Source: an uncultured Spirochaetales bacterium (GTDB taxonomy: Bacteria > Spirochaetota > Spirochaetia > Sphaerochaetales > Sphaerochaetaceae). Taken from it: DNA of 59,449 nucleotides. This document shows, one piece after another, positions 33,267-41,730 of the stretch. The number at the start of each line of letters is the position of its first letter. The first letter of the stretch is position 1. The translations under genes were made by a program, and so were the position numbers. The stretch is taken from assembly GCA_949283305.1 (NCBI GenBank), contig CASDRU010000021.1, positions 1 through 59,449 on the forward strand, written 5' to 3'. The notes under the pieces are model-generated. The model had not been told where the DNA came from, ran no database searches, and worked only from the letters and a program-made list of their open reading frames with translations.

Positions 33267-34037
33267 TCAGTCCTCCTTTCTGATTATTATTTCCTCAAGC
33301 ACGTCAACAAGAGGCTGATAGTCTCCCTCAATTGCCGCTATGTTCGCCTCAAGGAAATTATCTGCATCCGCATTCTCCCAGTGGATCTCATAGCCGGCAT
33401 TCAGGGCAAGGGTCGTGAAGAAGAAGCGACTTGTGCGTCCGTTTCCCTCCATGAATGGATGAAGTGCTTCAACTTCGCCCATGAAATATGCAAGCTCGTT
33501 GATGAAATCATCCTGATCCTCAATGCCTTTCAAATATGATGCATCAGAAAGCTTTCTGAAAATCTCCTGCCCCATTTTCTCTATGTACTCAGGACGGCAG
33601 AACTCTGTCTTCTTGCTTATGCTCTTTGTCCTGATTGCTCCGGCAGACGGATATATGTCCCCGAAAAAGACAGAGTGCAGGCTCCTGAGATAATTGAAGT
33701 CTGTTACAGCATCATCCTGTCCTTTTTCAAGAAGCTCACATATTCTCACAGATGAGATGAACATCTCAGCCTTCTTCAGAAGGCTCTTGTCCTTTATATT
33801 GAAATAGTTGACAAGGCACCTTGTATCAGGATAGAGAGAAAACTCATCAAAAGATGCATCATAACTGTCAGAAAGATTCATCCTCCTTTTGTAGTCTTCA
33901 ATTGCATCATCGGCACTCTCATCGCCTTCCAGTATCTTTGTAAACAGCTGTTCAGAAAGCTGCGGGAAATCAAGACCATCAAAATCGTAACCGAATCTAA
34001 GATAGCCTATACAGGATTCCACATACCTGTCCTTCAT
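33267..34037 (-). CDS. Fic-domain protein with N-terminal antitoxin-like segment
   Basis: About 256 residues. The Fic core motif is HPFMEGNGRTSR (about 193-204), with catalytic His and the phosphate-binding GNGR; the metal-binding acidic residue is Glu. Such enzymes transfer AMP or similar groups to protein hydroxyls. The first about 50 residues (SEQLFTKILEGDESADDAIEDY) resemble the VbhA-type antitoxin fold, but the inhibitory (S/T)xxxE(G/N) glutamate is not seen: the best match region reads GYLRFG. ATG 34037 is preferred; a TTG at 34049 is possible. Followed by YhhN on the same strand. Confidence 0.82.
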   Translation of the reverse strand: MKDRYVESCIGYLRFGYDFDGLDFPQLSEQLFTKILEGDESADDAIEDYKRRMNLSDSYDASFDEFSLYPDTRCLVNYFNIKDKSLLKKAEMFISSVRICELLEKGQDDAVTDFNYLRSLHSVFFGDIYPSAGAIRTKSISKKTEFCRPEYIEKMGQEIFRKLSDASYLKGIEDQDDFINELAYFMGEVEALHPFMEGNGRTSRFFFTTLALNAGYEIHWENADADNFLEANIAAIEGDYQPLVDVLEEIIIRKED

Positions 34038-34172
34038 ATTTTTTTTCAAACCTCAAACAATCTTTTTCAGATAACTAACTCTATCATATTCAGAGCACTT
34101 TGTCATTTAGAATGCTTTCTCCCTGTTTTCTGCTCTGCCTACCAAAAAACACATTACTGCCCTTATTTCTGA

Positions 34173-35258
34173 TCATCTTGAACCTTTCTTCCTTTCAAGC
34201 TCCAAAAATGTCCTTATAAGTGATCTGACCATCGATGAAACAACCTTCTTCTCCTCACAGCTCAGCTTCATATAGAGCTTTGCCATCCTGGGAGCATCTG
34301 TGAGCACCTTCTTTGAGTATCCAACAAAATCCTTGTAGCCTGCCTTCTCATAAAGAGAAAAAAGGATCTCTGTGAACTTCATGCGCTCTTCGATTGTCAC
34401 TTTCTCAAGCCATGCTGAGACTGTACGGTCAAAGAAAAGAGAGTGCCTGTCTCTCTTTTCAAGGTAGCAGAAATTCCTACCTTCAAAGAGCCATGAATAG
34501 GGATCGTGCTGGAATATGGAGAAATATGATGATGCGATTACAGAATACTCCTCAGCATGCTCCATTATCATGCCGATCATGCTGCTTGACGGGACATATG
34601 TCATTATCCTGTCTTCGCCCTCCTTCATTTTCAGTGCTGTTGGAGATGAGGGAAGAAACCCGGGGCCATCAAAATTGTACACCCCTTTGACTTTTTTCCT
34701 AACGTTTTCAGAAGAATTCAAAAAAGAAAAGACAGCAAGGTTTCCTCCCTTGCTGTGTCCGGTAAGTATTATATCCTCATCATACTTTCTTGCTATCCTC
34801 TTCAGATAGAGGGTCGCAAAATGCTGAGAAGGGACACGCTTCATATAGGAAGTTTCAAAATCCTCCTTCCATCCTGCGAGGGACAGATCCGTGCCCTTAT
34901 AGCATATGATGCTCTTTCCTCCCCCATGGAGCGTGAATGAATAGTACTGGACTGCCTTTGCTGATGAAAAGAGATTGACAGAATCCGTGAGCAGAAGATT
35001 CATATACCGCGGACAGTGAGAGATTGAGAGAAGAAAGCGGTAATCATTTTTCCTGCTTCTCCAGTTCTCTGCCTTATCCCCATCAGAAAGGACTCTCTCC
35101 ACTGCCTGAGAAAGCATTATGCTCTCACTCTCTTTCACATATGCAGAAAAGCGGATATACACAAGATTGCTTAATACAAAGTAATCCTCTTCTTTAAAAG
35201 GAAGGACCTCAAAACTGAGGTCCCCTGTAGTTTTCAGATAATCAAAAAGCGTTTCCAC
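34173..35258 (-). CDS. Mbeg1-like alpha/beta-hydrolase (DUF2974)
   Basis: 361 residues with a lipase-type nucleophile elbow GHSKGGNLA inside EDIILTGHSKGG and the DUF2974 hallmarks FDGPGF (VYNFDGPGFL) and a later HSLF/histidine region. The N-terminus ETLFDYLKTTGDLSFEVLPF is typical of bacterial Mbeg1-like proteins. No signal peptide, so cytoplasmic. GTG start 4 bases after the stop of the barrel-protein gene, so co-transcribed with it. Confidence 0.82.
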   Translation of the reverse strand: METLFDYLKTTGDLSFEVLPFKEEDYFVLSNLVYIRFSAYVKESESIMLSQAVERVLSDGDKAENWRSRKNDYRFLLSISHCPRYMNLLLTDSVNLFSSAKAVQYYSFTLHGGGKSIICYKGTDLSLAGWKEDFETSYMKRVPSQHFATLYLKRIARKYDEDIILTGHSKGGNLAVFSFLNSSENVRKKVKGVYNFDGPGFLPSSPTALKMKEGEDRIMTYVPSSSMIGMIMEHAEEYSVIASSYFSIFQHDPYSWLFEGRNFCYLEKRDRHSLFFDRTVSAWLEKVTIEERMKFTEILFSLYEKAGYKDFVGYSKKVLTDAPRMAKLYMKLSCEEKKVVSSMVRSLIRTFLELERKKGSR

Positions 35259-35262
35259 TTTC

Positions 35263-36264
35263 TCAGAATGTGAAGCCCATCACAAGACCGGCATCAACGA
35301 CATGAGTCATTGACGGGAGCATGAAGCGGTATACACCCTCAAGTCCGAGTGAGAAACATGAACCCATGTAGAATCTCATTCCAAGAGCACCCTGTACAAA
35401 TGCTGCGCTCTTAAAAGATGCATCTCCAATCTTGAAATCCTTGAGCTTATAGTCCTGTCCGATTGTTCCCTCTGCCTCTCCGTTATACATTCCGGCTCCT
35501 CCACCTACTCCAAGATTGAGGTTGAAGAATCCAGCGCGTACATCTGCTGTGAACATAAGTGCTGTCATCAGTGATGCATCATAGTTGTCAATGTCAAAGA
35601 ATTCCTTTGCACTTGAGAAGAGATCCTTTACAGCAGGCACATTCACGAGATTTCCTTCAATGTCCCATCTGAGTCCGAAGCCGAAGTTGTCACCGACTGT
35701 GATGATGTTTGCAAAGTCGAAGCTGAGAGTTGCACCAACATATGGATCAAATTTGAAATTCTCATAATCAATCGGGAAGAGCACGGAGCCTTTCATGAGA
35801 AGGCTGAATGCGAAGCGGCTCTCATCCTCATCTGCAACAGCAACCGGCTCAAGAGCTGCAGGCTCAAGAACAACAGTCTCCTCAGCAGGTGTTATGACAG
35901 GAGTTGCAGTCTCCTCCAGAACAACTTCCTCCTCTTCTGCTGGAACAACTTCCTCCTCTACAGGAAGAACAAGAAGAGCCTCTGCTGTTGATGAAGCTGT
36001 TTCTGACCAGTTGATTGCATCGTATGAGCGCTCAAGATATAGAGTGTGGTCTGAATACGGATCAAGACCAGTTGCGGTATATTCAGAAATGTCTGCAGAG
36101 ACAACTGTCCAGCCGTCATCAAGAGTGCCATCCAGCTGGTAGCGGTAATACTGGACTTCTGGATCATCGAGAAGCCACTGCCATGTTACATTCATCTCCT
36201 GTGCAGCAAAGAGAGCTGCAACAGAGAACAGTAAAACAGATAAAGTCAATAAAATCTTTTTCAT
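35263..36264 (-). CDS. FN3-like plus outer-membrane beta-barrel protein
   Basis: 333 residues: signal peptide MKKILLTLSVLLFSVAALFA, a fibronectin-III-like domain (about 24-97; WTVVSADISEYTATGLDPYS), a Glu/Val/Pro-rich linker (about 98-147), and a C-terminal beta barrel (FAFSLLMKGSVLFPIDYENF on) ending in GLVMGFTF with a terminal aromatic. The linker could span the peptidoglycan or periplasm and the FN3 part may bind a partner. The specific role is unknown. Confidence 0.7.
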   Translation of the reverse strand: MKKILLTLSVLLFSVAALFAAQEMNVTWQWLLDDPEVQYYRYQLDGTLDDGWTVVSADISEYTATGLDPYSDHTLYLERSYDAINWSETASSTAEALLVLPVEEEVVPAEEEEVVLEETATPVITPAEETVVLEPAALEPVAVADEDESRFAFSLLMKGSVLFPIDYENFKFDPYVGATLSFDFANIITVGDNFGFGLRWDIEGNLVNVPAVKDLFSSAKEFFDIDNYDASLMTALMFTADVRAGFFNLNLGVGGGAGMYNGEAEGTIGQDYKLKDFKIGDASFKSAAFVQGALGMRFYMGSCFSLGLEGVYRFMLPSMTHVVDAGLVMGFTF

Positions 36265-36394
36265 AGGATAAACTAAGCTCCTTTTTCTGTCGTCTTTGTA
36301 TCATTTTAGCCTAAAGGAGGCAATACTATCAAGGAAAAAGTGATGCCTCTTAATCAATTGTTCCAAACGCAAGGGAAAGGAAATCATCCCCTGT

Positions 36395-36424
36395 TTGAAC
36401 AAACTTGGGGAAAATATATATAAT
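36395..36424 (+). promoter_or_regulatory. Promoter of the YitT-family gene
   Basis: TTGAAC (36395-36400), 18-bp spacer, TATAAT (36419-36424), followed 17 bp later by ATG 36442 with a ggagg ribosome site. Confidence 0.6.
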
Positions 36425-36441
36425 ACCCGCTGGAGGATAAG

Positions 36442-37362
36442 ATGAAATTGACCAGCGACAAAAGATATCTGGCTCTTGAGTATACATACATTGTGATTGG
36501 ATCTTTCATCACGGGTTTCTCAATCACGATCTTCACCAACCCTTCCCAGATTGCCCCTGGCGGTGTCAGCGGTATAGCGACCATCCTTTATCATATGTTC
36601 GGCTGGGATCTCGGACTGTCTATGCTCCTGATGAACATACCGCTTTTCCTTGTTGGAGTCTGGCTTTTCGGAAAGCAGTTCGGCTTCAAGTCCGTACTCG
36701 GCTCTGTTCTCCTTTCAGTTGCGACGAATTTCTGGGGCTATCTTCTGGGCTATGATGGAATCCTCGACCTTTCACGCGATATGAATGTCTGGCTTTCTTG
36801 CCTGTTTGGAGGAGTCACAGCAGGACTCGGAATAGGTCTGGTAATGAAGAGCGGTTCGAACACAGGGGGAACAGATATCCTTGCACAGATTCTTGCAAAA
36901 TACGGCAAGATTTCTCTTGGAACATCACTTTTCCTGGTCGATGGCGTAATCATCCTGATGTCCGCATTCACATTCGGAATCGAGAAGGCAATGTTCGCAA
37001 TAATCGTTGCATATGTCATGCAGATCATGGTTGACAAGGTCATTCTCAACATGGGCACAAACTATGCAAAGACTGTACTGATCACATCTGAAAAGGTTGA
37101 GGAGATCAGAGCCTTCATACTCAGCGACCTTGATAAATCAGGAAGCATAATAGATGCAAAAGGCATGTATTCCAGAGCCGACAAGCCCATAATCATGACA
37201 GTCATTCCGAACAACATGATTGCCAAGCTCACAAGATTCGTGCACATTATCGACCCGTCAGCATTCATGATCATCCAGGAGACAATCCATGTCTTTGGAG
37301 AAGGAAACAACAGCATGGCCCAGTATGTTGCACTCAATAAGGATGTGACACAGCAGCACTGA
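36442..37362 (+). CDS. YitT family membrane protein (DUF161 + DUF2179)
   Basis: 306 residues: five to six transmembrane helices in the first 200 (YIVIGSFITGFSITIFTNPS, GGVSGIATILYHMFGWDLG, KSGSNTGGTDILAQILAKYG) and a C-terminal DUF2179 domain (SADKPIIM-like region, FVHIIDPSAFMII). YitT proteins have no firmly established substrate. Stands alone with its own promoter; the downstream hairpin has its T-run facing the other strand. Confidence 0.9.
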   Translation: MKLTSDKRYLALEYTYIVIGSFITGFSITIFTNPSQIAPGGVSGIATILYHMFGWDLGLSMLLMNIPLFLVGVWLFGKQFGFKSVLGSVLLSVATNFWGYLLGYDGILDLSRDMNVWLSCLFGGVTAGLGIGLVMKSGSNTGGTDILAQILAKYGKISLGTSLFLVDGVIILMSAFTFGIEKAMFAIIVAYVMQIMVDKVILNMGTNYAKTVLITSEKVEEIRAFILSDLDKSGSIIDAKGMYSRADKPIIMTVIPNNMIAKLTRFVHIIDPSAFMIIQETIHVFGEGNNSMAQYVALNKDVTQQH

Positions 37363-37388
37363 AAAAAAACAAGGCTGCCTAAGCAGCC
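37362..37388 (-). terminator. Terminator of the sugar nucleotidyltransferase gene
   Basis: GGCTGC (37373-37378) pairs with GCAGCC (37383-37388) over a 4-base loop. The A-run at 37362-37369 becomes a T-run on the minus strand, so it serves the gene ending at 37409. Confidence 0.8.
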
Positions 37389-37408
37389 TCACTGGGTGTT
37401 CTATGCTC

Positions 37409-38320
37409 TTATTTTTCCCAGAGCTTTTCAGGATAGTATCCGCTGTCAATCTTTGCCTTAATCTCGCTCATGACAATCGCCTTATCCTCAGGATATGTCA
37501 TCCCGAACCACTTGTCCTGGCTTGTAAGCACATCGATTGTGCCCTCGCCCTTCTGGACCATAAGGCCCGCGGCATTTGGAAGAAGACACTCTTTCTTCTC
37601 TTCGAACCTGTTCTTTCTGATGAAGTCTGACCAGTAAAGCTCAAAGCTTTCAAATGCCTTTGGCGTGAAGCCGAAGAAGTTCATTGATACTGTCTCCTTT
37701 CCTGTCAGCACGTCATCACCGTAGTCCATGTGGGATACGATACCTCCGTTTGCTGTATATTCAATCTTTGTATTCTCAACCATTGATGTGAGCTTCCCGT
37801 CCTTGACTGTACAGATACCGCGGCTGACAGATCCGCTCTTGCTCATTGTGTTTTCAAGCATGTAACCAACCATGGCATGGTTAGTATCGTCAACTGAGAG
37901 CTTTGAAAGATATTCACCCAGCTGCATGTATGCGCTTCTGCCGTAATAGTCATCTGCGTTGATTACTGTAAACGGTGTGTCAATGACATCACGTGCACAG
38001 AGCAGCGCGTGGATTGTGCCCCAAGGCTTCTTCCTGTTTACAGAATCCCTGACTTCCCTGTCAGTAAGCAGGCTTGTCTTTGTCTGGAACACATACTCTG
38101 CATCCATGTTGCGTGCAATCCTGTCAAAAAGGCGCTCCCTGAAATCATGCTCAATATCTTCTCTGATGATGAAAACAACCTTTCCATATCCTGCCTGCTT
38201 TGCATCATATACACCGAAATCGAGGAGAGTCTCTCCGTGCTGACCTACTGCGTCTATCTGTTTTACTCCACCATAGCGGCTTCCCATTCCTGCTGCAAGA
38301 ACCAATAATGTCGGTTTCAT
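37409..38320 (-). CDS. Sugar-phosphate nucleotidyltransferase
   Basis: 303 residues from ATG 38320, set by aggagg. It has the nucleotide-binding loop LVLAAGMGSRYGGVKQ at the N-terminus, VINADDYYG as the metal-binding Asp motif, and NYF/FGFTPKAFESFE later. This places it among NTP_transferase-fold enzymes that make NDP-sugars; the exact sugar and nucleotide cannot be read. Monocistronic with its own terminator, next to the saccharide transporter operon but separated from it by a second terminator. Confidence 0.82.
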   Translation of the reverse strand: MKPTLLVLAAGMGSRYGGVKQIDAVGQHGETLLDFGVYDAKQAGYGKVVFIIREDIEHDFRERLFDRIARNMDAEYVFQTKTSLLTDREVRDSVNRKKPWGTIHALLCARDVIDTPFTVINADDYYGRSAYMQLGEYLSKLSVDDTNHAMVGYMLENTMSKSGSVSRGICTVKDGKLTSMVENTKIEYTANGGIVSHMDYGDDVLTGKETVSMNFFGFTPKAFESFELYWSDFIRKNRFEEKKECLLPNAAGLMVQKGEGTIDVLTSQDKWFGMTYPEDKAIVMSEIKAKIDSGYYPEKLWEK

Positions 38321-38400
38321 TTCTATTCCTCCTGAACATTCAAATTCTACCATAAAAAAATGAAGAGTGACAGGGAAAACTGATTAATAATCTGTTAACA

Positions 38401-38427
38401 AAAAGGGAGCAGAAAACATCCTGCTCA
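38401..38427 (-). terminator. Terminator of the first sugar ABC operon
   Basis: GAGCAG (38407-38412) and CTGCTC (38421-38426) form the stem. On the minus strand it is followed by CCCTTTTTG, downstream of the permease gene ending at 38457. Confidence 0.75.
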
Positions 38428-38456
38428 CCTTAATATAAATTCTCCCGAAAATCCAA

Positions 38457-39293
38457 TCAGCCTTTAAGACCGCTTGATGCGACTCCTTCAACGAAGTATT
38501 TCTGCAGTGCGAGGAATACGACGAGAACAGGAACAAGCGCGACAACGCTTGCTGCCATGATAAGGCCGTATTCACTTGAATACTGTCCGATGAAGGATCT
38601 GATTCCAAGCTGGATAGTCTTGAGGTGATCCCTTGTAAGATAAAGATACGGACCAAGGAAGTCGTTCCATGTGTTCACGAATGTGAAGATCGTGAGTGTT
38701 GCCAGTGCCGGCTTTGAGAGCGGAAGCATTATCCTTGCCCAGATGCCGTACTCTGTCATTCCGTCAATTCGGCTTGCCTCACAGAGCTCTGTCGGAACTC
38801 CTTCATAGAACTGCTTCATCATGAACACTCCGAAGGCAGAGAATGCCTGGAGTATTATGATTGCCAGGTGCGTGTTATTCAGGCCCATCTCTCTCATCAT
38901 GATGAACTGAGGAACCATGTACACCTGCCATGGCATTGCAATTGTTGCTATATAGCCCAAGAAGAGAGCCTTCTTGCCCTTGAACTCAAGCTTGCTGAAA
39001 GCATATGCTGCAAAGCTTGATGTGAAAAGCTGCAGTATTGTGACAATAAGCGTCAGCTTGACTGTGTTCAAAAAGTATGTTGCAAGAGGGATTCTCTCCC
39101 AGATTTCTGCATAGTTGCTCCATCTCGGATTGCTCGGAATCCACTGAATCGGGAACGTGAACACGTCCTTGTTCAGCTTCAAGGAAGCACTGAGCATCCA
39201 TACAAACGGAATAAGCATCAAAAATGCTGTAACAATCAGGAAAATATAAAGCAGGACCTTGAGGATTTTCTGTCCTGTAGACTGAATCATCAT
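38457..39293 (-). CDS. Carbohydrate ABC permease (MalG type)
   Basis: 278 residues, six transmembrane helices and the coupling loop EASRIDGMTEYGIWARIMLPLS (EAA motif, given here in two parts: EASRIDGMTE, YGIWARIMLPLS). Typical C-terminal VEGVASSGLKG of MalG/CUT1 permeases is present. Ribosome site aaggagg. Third gene of the SBP-MalF-MalG operon; no ATPase gene is linked, so a shared MsiK/UgpC-type ATPase elsewhere is assumed. Confidence 0.92.
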   Translation of the reverse strand: MMIQSTGQKILKVLLYIFLIVTAFLMLIPFVWMLSASLKLNKDVFTFPIQWIPSNPRWSNYAEIWERIPLATYFLNTVKLTLIVTILQLFTSSFAAYAFSKLEFKGKKALFLGYIATIAMPWQVYMVPQFIMMREMGLNNTHLAIIILQAFSAFGVFMMKQFYEGVPTELCEASRIDGMTEYGIWARIMLPLSKPALATLTIFTFVNTWNDFLGPYLYLTRDHLKTIQLGIRSFIGQYSSEYGLIMAASVVALVPVLVVFLALQKYFVEGVASSGLKG

Positions 39294-39305
39294 AGCGCGG
39301 CCTCC

Positions 39306-40241
39306 TTATTTCTTATCCCTGTCTAGACGGAACTGGATGATAGTGACGATAAGTACCATTATGAACAGCACGAGGGCTTCGGCACTTGCCTGACCGTATC
39401 TGAGGTATCTGAATGCCCTGTTATAGATATCGTAGACAAGAACAGTCGTTGCCTGTGTGAGTGTTCCGGCACTTCCTCCTGCAAGCATGAATACAATGTC
39501 GTATACCTTGAAGCACTGGATTGTAAGCATGATGAGGACAAAGAATGTCGTGTTCCTGAGCTGAGGAAGAGTAACATACCAGAATTTCTGCCATGTGTTT
39601 ACTCCGTCAATGCTTGCTGCCTCATATAGCTCTGTGTTGATTCCCTGCAGACCTGCCAGGTATATGATCATGTAGTATCCCATATACTTCCAGATCGAGA
39701 AGAGAACCATTGTGAACATTGCCCAGTCATTATCGGCAATCCATCCTGGAGGATCCTCTACTCCAAGCCGGATGAGGATTTCGTTTACAGGTCCCATTGC
39801 CGGATTGAAGATCATGTTCCATACTGCCGTGATCGCGACAAGGGATGCAACATAAGGGAAGAAGGACACAGTCCTGAAAAAATTCCTTCCCTTGATCTTC
39901 TGGTTGAGCACGATTGCAAGGAAAAGAGATGCAATCAGTGTCAGCGGAACCGTTCCGATTGAGTAGATTACCGTGTTTACAAACGATGATCTGAACTGCT
40001 GGTCATCCATGAGAGAAGTGAAATTGCTTATTCCTGCCCATGTGATTGCATTTGCTCCGTCCCAGTTCAAAAATGCAAGTGCGAATGCGAAAATGATAGG
40101 CACAAGCGTGAAGACAGCAAAGCCGATGAAGTTAGGAGCAATGAATGAGTAGGCGACAATCTGCTTCTGGACCTCAGCTTTCTTCTTTGCCGCGCTCTTT
40201 ACAACCTTTATATCTGTTACAGGTAGTTTTTCTTCTGCCAT
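39306..40241 (-). CDS. Carbohydrate ABC permease (MalF type)
   Basis: 311 residues from ATG 40241 (caaggag before it). Six hydrophobic helices follow a basic N-terminus; the coupling loop is EAASIDGVNTWQKFWYVTLPQL (EAASIDGVNTWQ, then KFWYVTLPQL). Separated from the binding-protein gene by a strong hairpin and from the MalG-type partner by 12 bp. CUT1 family. Confidence 0.92.
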   Translation of the reverse strand: MAEEKLPVTDIKVVKSAAKKKAEVQKQIVAYSFIAPNFIGFAVFTLVPIIFAFALAFLNWDGANAITWAGISNFTSLMDDQQFRSSFVNTVIYSIGTVPLTLIASLFLAIVLNQKIKGRNFFRTVSFFPYVASLVAITAVWNMIFNPAMGPVNEILIRLGVEDPPGWIADNDWAMFTMVLFSIWKYMGYYMIIYLAGLQGINTELYEAASIDGVNTWQKFWYVTLPQLRNTTFFVLIMLTIQCFKVYDIVFMLAGGSAGTLTQATTVLVYDIYNRAFRYLRYGQASAEALVLFIMVLIVTIIQFRLDRDKK

Positions 40242-40263
40242 ATTATAAGCTCCTTGAAAGAAA

Positions 40264-40287
40264 ATGCCGTGCACCGACGCACGGCAT
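40264..40287 (-). terminator. Intercistronic hairpin between SBP and permease genes
   Basis: ATGCCGTGC (40264-40272) and GCACGGCAT (40279-40287) form a perfect 9-bp stem with a 6-base loop, followed on the minus strand by TTTTCTTTC. In transporter operons such a structure lowers permease expression relative to the binding protein and protects its mRNA; partial termination is likely. Confidence 0.75.
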
Positions 40288-40305
40288 CATTTTAGGCTCT
40301 GAGCA

Positions 40306-41595
40306 TCAGTTGGCAAGTACTGCGTCAACCTGCTCTCCCATCTTTACAAGACCATCGTCAACAGAGATGTTGCCTGTCATGATCTCATCGTGTACCTGAT
40401 TGAGCACAACCTCGATTTCTGCGCTCTTGTCATGCAGAGGCATCTCAAGGTAGAGGTTTGCAACCTCAAGTGCTGCTGCGCTGTTCTCGTCCTGCGGGAA
40501 GCCAGGAATGCTTGTGATGATTTCTGTTGTTGCATCTGTTGTGATTGCAGGGAATGATCCTGTTGATGCTACAACCTCAGCTCCTTCCTCGCCTGTCACG
40601 AACTTGACAAAGTCCCATGCAGCGTCCTTGTTCTCGCTGTTTGTAGGAATACCGAGTGCTGTGATTGTTCCAAGTGTTGAACCCGGCTCTACGCCTTCAG
40701 CATGCGGATACTTGACGATACCCCAGTTCTTGCACTCTGTTGTTCCCTTCTCAATCTCCTGGATCAGAGTTGCGATGAACCATGAACCCATGTTCATTGT
40801 TGCTACCTGGTTGTTGTAGAATACGCCAGAGTAGTGAGTGTTGCTTGTCTTGAGCATTGCATAGTCCATTACGATTCCATCTTCCTGCTGAGCAAGAACC
40901 ATGTCATAGTAAGGCTTCATGTAGCTGTAGTCCCCGCCGTCAACGATTGTGTGCTTTCCGTCAAGGATGGCAAAGAGCTGGACTGCGCTTCTCCATGTAT
41001 GATAATGTCCGCCGTAGACCTTGCTTGCACCGCTTCCGCTTGTGACTGCACGTGCAAGAGCATCATACTCTTCGAATGTCATGTCGTTTGTAGGATAGTC
41101 AACGCCTGCTGCGTCAAAGAGATCCTTGTTGTAGAATACTACCCAGAAGTCATTTCTGAACGGAAGCTCATAGACCTTTCCGTCAACTGTGACCTGCTCT
41201 ACGACTCCACCGTACTTGGAAGCATCTACTCCATCTCTCTCCATATAAGGTGTGAGGTCGACAAGAAGATTTGTCTTCACAAGGTTGTTGTAGCCAGGAA
41301 TATCCTTGACTGCTACTACATCATATGTCTCTCCACCAGAGAGCTGGATCTGAAGCATGTTGGAATAATCTGATGAACCAAGGTCAACCATCTCGATCTT
41401 GACGTTCGGATTTGCTGCCTCATATGCATCGATAAGCGGCTGGTAATATGCTGTCTGTGCGATATCCCAGACTGCCCATGTAAGTGTTGTTTCTTCGTTT
41501 TCTGCAGATGCAGAAGCTGCACTCTCATCCTTTGAACAGGATGCGAATGAGAAGATGACTGCAAGAGCAAGTAAAACTGCTAAAAGCTTCTTCAT
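40306..41595 (-). CDS. Carbohydrate ABC substrate-binding lipoprotein
   Basis: 429 residues. The signal peptide MKKLLAVLLALAVIFSFASC carries a lipobox with Cys20, followed by an Asp-containing SKDES, so it is a lipoprotein. The mature chain fits cluster-B sugar-binding proteins (LTWAVWDIAQTAYYQPLIDA, FRNDFWVVFYNKDLFDAAGV, NMGSWFIATLIQ, ALGIPTNSENKDAAWDFVKF). Divergent from the sensor kinase gene that probably controls it. The substrate is inferred to be an oligosaccharide released from a uronate-containing polymer, from the neighbouring enzymes. Confidence 0.9.
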   Translation of the reverse strand: MKKLLAVLLALAVIFSFASCSKDESAASASAENEETTLTWAVWDIAQTAYYQPLIDAYEAANPNVKIEMVDLGSSDYSNMLQIQLSGGETYDVVAVKDIPGYNNLVKTNLLVDLTPYMERDGVDASKYGGVVEQVTVDGKVYELPFRNDFWVVFYNKDLFDAAGVDYPTNDMTFEEYDALARAVTSGSGASKVYGGHYHTWRSAVQLFAILDGKHTIVDGGDYSYMKPYYDMVLAQQEDGIVMDYAMLKTSNTHYSGVFYNNQVATMNMGSWFIATLIQEIEKGTTECKNWGIVKYPHAEGVEPGSTLGTITALGIPTNSENKDAAWDFVKFVTGEEGAEVVASTGSFPAITTDATTEIITSIPGFPQDENSAAALEVANLYLEMPLHDKSAEIEVVLNQVHDEIMTGNISVDDGLVKMGEQVDAVLAN

Positions 41596-41651
41596 TAATT
41601 TCCTCCGTATTTTTTACTGTAACCAGCTTAAAACCGGATTTGAGCGCTTAA

Positions 41652-41730
41652 CATGTAAAATTTTTACTGTTTTATTAAAATTTTTAACAAGATTTTTACA
41701 TGCAGAGCTTTTTTTAGTACAATCTGTAAT
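41652..41730 (+). promoter_or_regulatory. Divergent control region with inverted repeat and near-leaderless promoter
   Basis: CATGTAAAA (41652-41660) and TTTTACATG (41694-41702) are a perfect 9-bp inverted pair in the intergenic region between the binding-protein gene (-) and the kinase gene (+). TTTACA (41695-41700), 17-bp spacer, TACAAT (41718-41723) form the kinase promoter; only 7 bases separate the -10 from ATG 41731 and there is no ribosome site. A regulator bound at the repeats could control both directions. Confidence 0.55.
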
